Below, one piece after another: positions 50,971 through 57,762 of a stretch of 57,762 nt of DNA. The translations under genes were made by a program, and so were the position numbers. Under the pieces are notes generated by a model. It saw nothing but the letters and a program-made list of their open reading frames with translations. It searched no databases and was not told the origin of the DNA. The DNA is from Oscillospiraceae bacterium (GTDB lineage Bacteria > Bacillota > Clostridia > Oscillospirales > Ruminococcaceae): assembly GCA_022791945.1 (NCBI GenBank), contig JAAVZY010000020.1, positions 1 through 57,762 of the forward strand, read 5' to 3'. Position 1 is the stretch's first letter; each line of letters opens with the position of its first letter.

Positions 50971-53679
50971 TCAAACCGCTTTATGCTCCTCTTCCTGATT
51001 AGGCGTCTGGAAAAAGGTGGGATCAGAATCGTCCCTTCTCATAAACAGAAGGCCAAACGAACCCGGACCGCAGTTGCTGGCAATGGCGGAGGACGCTTTC
51101 TGCAAATAAATCCGTTCAAATGAACAATGCTGCTGCACCAGCTCCTGAATGTATCGTAGCTTTTCCTCACTCATTCCGGAATAGGTGATAAATAGAATAC
51201 GCCGATCAATGTTGATGGTATCCTGAAGGGTTTTTTTGATGTATCGTTTTGCCATGCGTGAAAAGCTGCCCATTTCCACATGACTGACTACCATTTTGCT
51301 CTTTTTGAGCACAAGCACCGGGTGCAGCAGCAGCGCGTCGCAGAGGACCTGTATCCTTTTGGATATCCGTCCGGACTGGCACATGATATGGGTGCTGTCG
51401 ATAATGAACGCAGAAGAAATGAAGCGGCTGATCCGCTTGACCGACTCCAGAATCTCCTTCTTGCCGGCATGATGCTCCGCCATATAAGCCGCGCACAGAA
51501 CAACCAGCCCCATACTGCTGGAGAGGTGCCCGGAATCAATCACCGTAACATTTTCAAAGGATTTGGCCGCTTCAAAAGCGTTCTGATACCCATCGCTGAC
51601 ATGCTTGGCCATGGTGATATGAATGATATTCTGCGCCTCTGTCAGCTTCTGCGCAAAAAAGCGCTCATAGTCCTCCACATCCGGCGGACAGGAGTAGGCC
51701 GTCTGACTCTTGGCAATGTGCATCAGCAGCTCATCCGGATTCAGCTCCTGTTCATCCAGAAAACGTCCCTCATCCGTACAGACATAATAGGGGCATACAG
51801 AAATACCGGCGTATTTTTGCAGGGATTCCGGCAGGTCGCACACGCTGTCTGTTGTCACCAGAATAGAGCGCCTCTGGGCCTGTTCAAAAATCAGGATATC
51901 CTTTTCCACATCCATCTGCCGGGCTTCTTCGTTCAGATAGACAAGCCCTTTGGGAAGGATGCTTAATACAGCCGCCTCCAGAAGCGCGCCGCTGACAGGC
52001 TTGGCAAGATATCCGCTGAACCCTTCCTTCCGGTAGAGAAGCTGGTTGTCGCTGCCCGCATTGGCAGTCAGCGCAACCACAGGCGTATCCTGGCACAGCC
52101 CGCCAGGCTGGGCCCGCAGGGCATGGAGACATTCGATTCCGTCCATCTCCGGCATTAGATGATCCATCAGGATACAGTCATAATGATGATTCTGCGTCAG
52201 CCGCAGACACTCGAGCCCGCTGCGGGCTGTATCGATCTGGATGGATGTCTTTGTGAGCAGCTTTTTCACGACAATCAGGTTCATATCATTGTCGTCCACA
52301 ATGAGGATATGGGCATCCGGCGCTTCAAAGCTCTGATGGTATGCTTCGCCTTCATGCGCCCGCATGTGGGAAGCCAAGGTGAAACTTCCCAGCTCTTTTT
52401 CATCAATGATATCCTGATCCAGCATAACAACAAATTTGGAACCCTTTGTATAGATACTGTTTACACTGATCTCGCCGCCCATCAGCTCCACCAGCTGCTG
52501 AACAATGCTCAGTCCCAGTCCAGTTCCCTCAATGTGGCGGTTCTTTTCCTCATCCACCCGCCGGAACGCATTGAAAATGTAAGGAATATTCTCCTTTTTT
52601 ACGCCCTGCCCGGTATCTTCTACAGAGTACCAGACACGTACCCGGTTGAGAGCCTGACGCTCACATCGGACGGAAAGAGTGACCGAGCCCTCGCTGGTAT
52701 ATTTGACCGCGTTATTGAGCAGGTTGATCAGGATCTGCTTGATACGCACCTCGTCCCCGCAAAGCATACTTGGGATGGAGGAATCCACCTGGAGCTTGAA
52801 CTGCAGACCCTTTTCCTTCGCCTTGATCCAGATCATGTTGACGATCTCTGAAAAAAGAGCGCCTGTTTCATAAGAGACGTTGACGATCTCCATCTTTCCG
52901 GATTTGATTTTGGATATATCCAGAATGTCATTGATCAGGGAGAGCAGCAGCTTGCTGGCGCCCTGGATGTTCCGGGCGTTCTCTGCTACCTCTGGGGAGA
53001 TATCCTCCCGAAGAGTGATCTCGTTCAGGCCGATGATGGTGTTAATGGGCGTGCGGATCTCATGGCTCATGCTGGAAAAGAAGTGATTCTCCGCCCGGTT
53101 CAGCTCCTCGATTTCTTTTTTCTGCCGCTGGGAGATGGCGTTCTCCTCTTCATACATCCTGTTCAGAAACATCAGCAGGACGCAGGTCAGCAGGCCGACC
53201 ATGATTACAGAAAACGCGGAGTCAAAGAAGGCGCGCTGCTGGACATTCTGCGCCACAATCTCCGGAAAATAAAAGGCGGCGCCATAGCAAAACAGCGTTT
53301 CTGCTGTGCAGAGCAGAAAAAAAGTAACCATCCGCCGCCCCTGCAGGGTGATACAGACATAGATAAAGCAAAAAACGAACCATTCCGGTACGCCGCTGTA
53401 AAATCCGCCTGCTGTAAAAAAACAGACAGGAAACAGCGAGAGGAGCAGGATCGCAATGAGCGTGGCCCCTGTGCGGATCCGCTTCTTCCGAATACTGAAC
53501 CTTACGATCAGCGCCATGGCGGCAAGGTAGACCACCATAACCAGGATATTCCAGATATTTCTGCCCATGGGCATGGTAAACATCAGCGCAAGCATACAGA
53601 TGCACGTTACAATGCGAAACATACGCTCACGCAGACTGATTCTGTGATCGACGATAATCTCAAGCCATTTTCTAATCAC
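50971..53679 (-). CDS. Hybrid histidine kinase - receiver - DegV fusion
   Basis: 902 residues from GTG 53679. Residues 1-172: six hydrophobic segments, an intramembrane sensor. 176-195: coiled coil. HisKA with phospho-acceptor His206 in SSMSHEIRTPIN; HATPase with N box NLLNNAVKYT (319-328), G1 VEDTGQGV (353-360), G2 GTGLGLSI (385-392). 457-575: receiver with acidic pair Asp462/463, phospho-Asp506 in CILMDHLMP, Lys560. 604-880: a complete DegV (EDD) fold: ILVTTDSVCDLP (606-617), GISVCPYYV (625-633), TAYSCPPDVEDYERFF (660-675), HVSDGYQNAFEAA (693-705), VIDSGHLSSSMGL (713-724), SGRISKRI (769-776), and the end CGPGSFGLLFM. DegV proteins bind fatty acids. The fusion suggests acyl-lipid input to, or output from, the phosphorelay. 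It is third of three signalling genes. Confidence 0.93.
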   Translation of the reverse strand: MIRKWLEIIVDHRISLRERMFRIVTCICMLALMFTMPMGRNIWNILVMVVYLAAMALIVRFSIRKKRIRTGATLIAILLLSLFPVCFFTAGGFYSGVPEWFVFCFIYVCITLQGRRMVTFFLLCTAETLFCYGAAFYFPEIVAQNVQQRAFFDSAFSVIMVGLLTCVLLMFLNRMYEEENAISQRQKKEIEELNRAENHFFSSMSHEIRTPINTIIGLNEITLREDISPEVAENARNIQGASKLLLSLINDILDISKIKSGKMEIVNVSYETGALFSEIVNMIWIKAKEKGLQFKLQVDSSIPSMLCGDEVRIKQILINLLNNAVKYTSEGSVTLSVRCERQALNRVRVWYSVEDTGQGVKKENIPYIFNAFRRVDEEKNRHIEGTGLGLSIVQQLVELMGGEISVNSIYTKGSKFVVMLDQDIIDEKELGSFTLASHMRAHEGEAYHQSFEAPDAHILIVDDNDMNLIVVKKLLTKTSIQIDTARSGLECLRLTQNHHYDCILMDHLMPEMDGIECLHALRAQPGGLCQDTPVVALTANAGSDNQLLYRKEGFSGYLAKPVSGALLEAAVLSILPKGLVYLNEEARQMDVEKDILIFEQAQRRSILVTTDSVCDLPESLQKYAGISVCPYYVCTDEGRFLDEQELNPDELLMHIAKSQTAYSCPPDVEDYERFFAQKLTEAQNIIHITMAKHVSDGYQNAFEAAKSFENVTVIDSGHLSSSMGLVVLCAAYMAEHHAGKKEILESVKRISRFISSAFIIDSTHIMCQSGRISKRIQVLCDALLLHPVLVLKKSKMVVSHVEMGSFSRMAKRYIKKTLQDTINIDRRILFITYSGMSEEKLRYIQELVQQHCSFERIYLQKASSAIASNCGPGSFGLLFMRRDDSDPTFFQTPNQEEEHKAV

Positions 53680-53732
53680 GCAGCCTTACACTCCTCAGAT
53701 CACATCATTTTCAGGAAGAGTACTTGAAAACG

Positions 53733-56258
53733 CTATAGCCCTGCTATCTGCCTGCAGAGCTCCTCGTGCGCCTGCAGCAACCCAGGGTGATGCTCCCGAA
53801 TAAAGTCCACGTCGCCTCGTTTTCCTGCCAGCTCCAGTTCTTTTGCCTGTGCGGAGAATGCTTCCGCGCCAATGGTCAGGGATGTGCTCTTCAGCGCGTG
53901 AACCTTGATGGCATAGTCCGTCCAGTTTTCGCTTTCATACAGAGAGACAATCTCTGTCCGTTTTTCCTCCCCCTGGCTGCTGAAAAGCCTCAGCATTTCC
54001 TGATAGAAATCCTCATCCCCAGCGCAATAGTCCAGCCCCAGCTCCACATTGACGCCCGCCTGAGCGAGCTGGTCATAGGGGCCTGCCGGAGCGTCTGACA
54101 GAGGCTGCTGCGGCTCCCCTTCCGCTTCGGAGGGGCCCGGGCTGTCCGCCGGAGGAATCTGCGCAGCCTCTACGGACACATCCTCGTTTGCGGGCTTTAC
54201 GCTGTATTGAATACAGCTTTCGGGCAGCACCTTTCGCAGCACCCGTTCCAGAACGGTGCGTTCGATTGGCTTGGGGACGAACTCGGTAAATCCCTCGCTG
54301 CGGAACATCTCTCTCGCGCCGCTGACTGTATTGGCAGTCAGCGCGATAATGGGCAGATCCTGATATATGCCGCTTCGAAGCTCGCGAATTTTCTTCAGCG
54401 TCTCTACGCCGTCAAAGCCCGGCATCATATGATCCAAAAAGATGATGTCATAAGAAGAGCAGCCGCACTGAGCCACGGCTTCCTTTCCGCTCAGGCAGGT
54501 ATCCACCTGGATCCCATAGCTTCCCAGAACCCCTTTGGCCACAACCAGGTTCATCTCCTCATCATCCACCGCCAAGGCCCGGACGTTCACACAGGTAAAG
54601 GGCTTCCTGCCTGCGGCCTGATCCTCCGCAAACCCGCGCTCTCCCATCTCTCCGTTCAGCAGGTTTGCGACGGAAAGGGCGGAAAACGGCTTATGTATCA
54701 CCAGCAGCCTGCTTCCGCTGTTTGGAACAAACTCTTTCTCCGCGATCACAACCACCCGAAGGGTATTCGCCAGATCCTCATAATACTCCCTGTTCTCTTC
54801 ATACTCGCCCTGGGCGATGAATACATGGGTCAGATTGTGATTACGCTGCAGCTTGAGCAGGGCTTCAAAATTATGCGCCTGATATCCCTGAATACCAAAC
54901 CCATGTACCAGGTTGAAGATCAGTCCGTCGTAATATTCCCGAACCTCGTCACAGCTGTACTTCTCCGGCCTGAAATAGCATGCAATGCGAAGCTGATCCG
55001 GGTGATTCAGAACAATGCAGGGCCGTTCATCCGCAACGCCCTGAGGGAGCACGATATGAGCGGACAGACCCTGCTGATTTTTGCTGGAAAAGTGAATGAA
55101 GCCGCCCATAGCGTTCAAAAATCCCCGGGCAATGGGCAGCCCCAAGCCAAGCCCGCCCGCAAAGCGGCTGCTTCCGGAATCCGCCTGATAAAAGACGTCG
55201 TACATCTGTGACAGCTGGGAGTCGGTCATGCCAATGCCTGTATCGCAGATATCGACAATCAGATTGATGCCATAGCTCTCCTGACGATGTTTAATGCGGA
55301 CGTTTACGCCACCCGCTTCCGTAAATTTGATGGCGTTTTCCACCAGAATTTTAAGCACATGGGAAATCTTTTCCGAATCTCCAATGAGGACTGCCGGCAC
55401 ATTGGGATCAATGTCAAATACCATCTCCAAATGCTGCCGATTGCTTTGCAGTGCGGTCATTGTGAGCACATCGTTCAGCACCGAAGTGATCATATACTCT
55501 TTTTTGGCCGGAGCCAGCGTCCCCTCTACGATTTCCGTATAGTCCAGCATATTATTGATCTGGTTGGATAAACGCTTTCCTGCCATTTTAATGGATGCCA
55601 TATCCGTCCGGATATCGGGGGAGAGCTCCTTCCCAAGGGCCATCTCGCTGATGCCGATCACCATATTAATCGGGGTGCGAAGCTCATGAGACACATTTGA
55701 AAGCAGCACGGCATTTTGCTTTCCCGCTGTCTCCAGCTCGGCAAATATATGCTCGTAGCGCTTCCGCTGCGCGCTGCGCCGGTTGATCCAGTACCGGGCC
55801 AGCGCCGCTCCTCCAAGCGTCACAAGAACGCCAAGCCCCAGACGGAACATATCCCAGTAGGCCATCTGCCCGGAGATGGTGTGCAGGACGAATCCGTGAT
55901 ACAGCAGCTCCAGCATATACAGAGCTGTTGTCACATACAAAATCCACTTTTTATTCAGCATGAACAGCGCAAGGATCAGAATGCAGGCCATGGCAGGGAT
56001 ATCAAAGAGGACGGCCTCATGCACGCCGAAGAAAAAGAACTCTGCCAGCACCAGTCCGGCGCACAGACTCTCGTAAAACGCATCCGATCCGATCCGCGCA
56101 ATATGCAGAGTCCATACGCAGAAGCAGCCCGCTGTCATGAACAGGATCATCCAGAATTCCCATGCCATGACCAGGGTGACCAGGCTCAGCATACAGCTGA
56201 ATATTGTGACAATGACAGCCAGCAGAAGATGTCTGCCTGTCTGATCCTCTGCTCTCAT
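53733..56258 (-). CDS. Hybrid histidine kinase with degenerate receiver, receiver and HPt domain
   Basis: 841 residues. 1-160: about six membrane helices. HisKA with His191 in LLSNVSHELRTPINM; HATPase with N box VENAIKFT (306-313), CDTGIGM (338-344), GGLGLGLPI (368-376). 412-530: a receiver-like region lacking the phospho-Asp (pseudo-receiver). 558-680: receiver with Asp565/566, phospho-Asp609 in IIFLDHMMP and Lys663. 690-730: Pro/Glu/Ala-rich linker. 735-841: HPt domain with His787 in KVHALKSTSLTIGA. It thus holds all relay steps except the final receiver. It overlaps the upstream lone receiver by 4 bases, so translation is coupled. Confidence 0.93.
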   Translation of the reverse strand: MRAEDQTGRHLLLAVIVTIFSCMLSLVTLVMAWEFWMILFMTAGCFCVWTLHIARIGSDAFYESLCAGLVLAEFFFFGVHEAVLFDIPAMACILILALFMLNKKWILYVTTALYMLELLYHGFVLHTISGQMAYWDMFRLGLGVLVTLGGAALARYWINRRSAQRKRYEHIFAELETAGKQNAVLLSNVSHELRTPINMVIGISEMALGKELSPDIRTDMASIKMAGKRLSNQINNMLDYTEIVEGTLAPAKKEYMITSVLNDVLTMTALQSNRQHLEMVFDIDPNVPAVLIGDSEKISHVLKILVENAIKFTEAGGVNVRIKHRQESYGINLIVDICDTGIGMTDSQLSQMYDVFYQADSGSSRFAGGLGLGLPIARGFLNAMGGFIHFSSKNQQGLSAHIVLPQGVADERPCIVLNHPDQLRIACYFRPEKYSCDEVREYYDGLIFNLVHGFGIQGYQAHNFEALLKLQRNHNLTHVFIAQGEYEENREYYEDLANTLRVVVIAEKEFVPNSGSRLLVIHKPFSALSVANLLNGEMGERGFAEDQAAGRKPFTCVNVRALAVDDEEMNLVVAKGVLGSYGIQVDTCLSGKEAVAQCGCSSYDIIFLDHMMPGFDGVETLKKIRELRSGIYQDLPIIALTANTVSGAREMFRSEGFTEFVPKPIERTVLERVLRKVLPESCIQYSVKPANEDVSVEAAQIPPADSPGPSEAEGEPQQPLSDAPAGPYDQLAQAGVNVELGLDYCAGDEDFYQEMLRLFSSQGEEKRTEIVSLYESENWTDYAIKVHALKSTSLTIGAEAFSAQAKELELAGKRGDVDFIREHHPGLLQAHEELCRQIAGL

Positions 56259-56614
56259 CGTTTCTCAAACTCCTGTGCAACCCGTTTCAGCAGTTCCTGA
56301 GGCCGGAAGGGTTTTTTCAAATAATTCACCGCCCCCAGCTTAACAGCGCAGACAACGTCCTCCTCGGCTCCTGATGCAGTTAAAAAAATTACGGGGATAT
56401 CAGCGGCAAAGGCTTTCATGTGCTCAAAAGTCTCCATGCCATTCATCCTAGGCATATCAATATCCAGAAGGACCATGTCGATCTTCACTTCTTTCAGCTT
56501 TGCCAGCGCGTCTATCCCCGACTCTGCCAAAAGCACGTCATAATCCTTGCTTAGGATGAACTTTGTCCGGTTCAGATTCATACTGTCATCGTCTACTACT
56601 ATAGCAATCCGCAA
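56255..56614 (-). CDS. Stand-alone receiver (CheY-like response regulator)
   Basis: 119 residues starting TTG 56614. VDDDSMNLNRTKFIL (acidic triad at 8-10), phospho-Asp51 in DMVLLDIDMPRMNG, Thr near 79 in IFLTASGAE, Lys101 in YLKKPF. There is no output domain. It is likely to exchange phosphate with the HPt of the next protein. The first codons lie inside one arm of a large palindrome (56600-56701), an unusual setting for a start codon. No ATG start and only a poor ribosome site are visible. Confidence 0.9.
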   Translation of the reverse strand: MRIAIVVDDDSMNLNRTKFILSKDYDVLLAESGIDALAKLKEVKIDMVLLDIDMPRMNGMETFEHMKAFAADIPVIFLTASGAEEDVVCAVKLGAVNYLKKPFRPQELLKRVAQEFEKR

Positions 56615-56701
56615 AAATAGCTTCTCTGTGCGCCGCAGAAAGCTTTGATCTATGGGTTTCTGCGGCGTATCAAAATGCTGCTATTTTTGCGGATTGCTAT
56701 A
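56600..56701 (-). promoter_or_regulatory. 102-bp nested palindrome over the receiver gene start
   Basis: Outer arms of 22 bp (56600-56621 and 56680-56701) are perfect inverse copies; inner arms CGCCGCAGAAA and TTTCTGCGGCG (56631-56641 and about 56658-56668) nest inside. The left arm includes the TTG start and first four codons. It may fold as RNA over the start site or mark an invertible or mobile element. The rest of the upstream gap (56702-56888) has GGAGG followed by a 6-codon GTG ORF (56707-56727 region) but no clear promoter. Confidence 0.75.
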
Positions 56702-56888
56702 ATATGCACTTTTTCACGTAACTGCCTCCGTTCCCATTATTTCCGGGTATTTTCAAAAGCCCAACGAAATTTATTTTAACTGAGAACAGAACGAAAATCA
56801 AGCCCATATTTTCGCAGGATTTGTCCCCCTGCCGCCGCAATCGCCATCACTGCTGAAAGAGATTGAGAAAGCTGCATTCACAGAGGGG

Positions 56889-57230
56889 AAGACCTCGAGG
56901 ACGCTGTCCTCGAGGCTCCGCAGTGCGTTGTGAAACAACGCACTTAGGAATTCGGCTTTCGCCGAATTCTGAGATGCGCCGCTGGCGGCGCATCGAGGAC
57001 GCATCCCCTTGGATTCCCGTCTTTTTGGGGGTGGGGGTGGGGACGGGCGCTTGCGCCCGTCCCCCCTACCTCGCTGGTACTTCCCGCAGGTCGATCGCCC
57101 GCCTACCCGCTTTTTCGTAAAGAAAAAGATTCAGCTCTGCGTGCGGCGCAGAGAGTTTCGAGCGTGTTCTGCCGCGTTCCTGCTTCCTGCGGGGTGAAAC
57201 GCTATGCTACGCCCGGAATCCCGCCGAAAG
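56889..57230 (+). repeat. Mosaic repeat, copy 17 (right half lost)
   Basis: GACCTCGAGGAC/GTCCTCGAG, TGCGTTGT/ACAACGCA, GAATTCGG/CCGAATTC, TGCGCCGC/GCGGCGCA, GGGCGCTTGCGCCC, CCTCGCTGGTACTTCC, GATCGCCCGCCTACCC, one degenerate T/A hairpin (CTTTTTCGTAAAGAAAAAG), then part of the centre (GAGCGTGTTCTGCCGCG). The expected inverse half is missing, and an IS element begins about 30 bases further on. Confidence 0.85.
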
Positions 57231-57261
57231 ACTGCGAAAGGAGAATCTTCCTTATAATAAT

Positions 57262-57762
57262 AGACCTCTTGCGAAATTAAGATAAGCGGTCAAAGTTGCA
57301 GATACCAGCAATCAAGGAAAAGCGGAGAGCAAAGCGCTTTCTCCGGTTACGGTAACGTTCCGAGAGGATACGAAATCTTTTGACAAAACGGATGGCGTGT
57401 TCGACCAAGATGCGTTTTCTTGAAATCTCACGGTTATCTTTGCGCTCCTGCTTGGTCAAGGGATGATTCTTGGAACGCTTTTTAGGCAGGAGGGAATTGG
57501 CGTGTATCTGAGCAAGTCCCTGATATCCAGTATCCGCCTCCAACTCTGTTTCTGCCTTGACATGGAAACGAGAATCCTTGAATAACTGGAAATCGTGCTT
57601 CTTTCCGTTGGAAAATGCCAGCGCAATGATCTCTCCGGTCTGAAGGTTGACGAGCAGCTGCGTCTTCATCGTATGCCGCTTTTTCTTTCCGGAATAGTAT
57701 CGCTTTTGCTTTTTTTGGGACGCTCAATAGGCGATTCTGTTGCGTCTACCAGAACCACCTCG
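57262..57762 (-). mobile_element. IS5-family insertion sequence, truncated by the window edge
   Basis: The probable terminal end AGACCTCTTGCGAAA starts at 57262 and is typical of IS5-like elements. The transposase reads leftward. The other end lies outside the window, so its inverted partner and target duplication cannot be checked. The element follows the broken end of mosaic repeat copy 17. Confidence 0.75.
57277..57762 (-). CDS. IS5-family DDE transposase, partial, with a frameshift at an A7 run
   Basis: The downstream frame (KRYYSGKKKRHTMKTQLLVN..., ADTGYQGL, NREISRKRILVEHAIRFVKRFRIL) carries the second Asp and the catalytic Glu (VEHA) of the DDE domain. The upstream part enters from the window edge as EVVLVDATESPIERPKK in the zero frame, and the rest lies in the -1 frame; the switch falls at seven A (complement 57710-57716). 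That matches programmed or transcriptional slippage used by some IS5 subgroups, so the gene need not be dead. The remaining N-terminus is outside the window. Confidence 0.8.

Overview
The window looks like chromosome of a spore-forming, fairly GC-rich member of the Clostridia, probably Oscillospirales. This rests on spoIIE, a feoA-feoA-feoB locus, short-form HisG that needs HisZ, an EpsG-type polysaccharide cluster, RNase M5 and UPF0735 next to hom/thrB. Gene content is mostly housekeeping and strands alternate in blocks. I saw no rRNA, tRNA or CRISPR array.

Layout. 1-270: tail of an upstream gene, its terminator and a repeat-rich stretch abutting the 3' end of guaA, possibly the edge of an element integrated at guaA. 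270-1811 guaA (-). 2.1-5.4 kb: ferrous iron uptake (feoA, feoA, feoB, 49-aa Cys-rich partner). 5.7-8.6 kb (-): cytoplasmic GH9 glycosidase and nagB. 8.8-18.3 kb (-): complete histidine operon hisZG-D-C-B-H-A-F-I-E plus a 56-aa ORF, started by a clear promoter and operator; HisZ and HisG are fused, and HisA has a long basic tail. 18.3-20.8 kb (-): PilZ protein and purB. 21.1-26.5 kb (+): HExxH membrane protein, ACT regulator, hom, thrB, lysC. 27-30.4 kb: spoIIE, a small protein and a ricin-type lectin. 30.8-33.5 kb: gltX and a lipoprotein in a decayed region. 33.9-36.3 kb (-): GH94 phosphorylase. 36.9-43.9 kb (+): polysaccharide cluster (two glycosyltransferases, two EpsG-like polymerases, lipoprotein, wecB), followed by holA and an RNase M5-like gene. 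46.2-50.0 kb (-): recX, recA, prmC, DUF1385. 51-56.6 kb (-): a three-gene phosphorelay. 57.26 kb to the end: an IS5-family element cut by the window edge.

Two things stand out. (1) A mosaic intergenic repeat family occurs about 17 times and covers roughly a tenth of the window. Each copy is built from a small vocabulary of perfect hairpins in varying order, has inverted ends, and often carries a central pair of mutually inverse T/A hairpins. Copies sit only between genes, often inside operons (feo, his, thr, recA), and the two arms of a given hairpin type vary together between copies. (2) A signalling locus whose largest protein joins a membrane hybrid histidine kinase and receiver to a complete DegV (fatty-acid-binding EDD) domain, encoded next to a kinase-receiver-HPt protein and a lone receiver, with no DNA-binding output in view.

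The genes suggest amino-acid prototrophy for His and Thr, ferrous iron uptake, sporulation, surface polysaccharide synthesis, and intracellular phosphorolysis or hydrolysis of a beta-linked, possibly amino-sugar, disaccharide.
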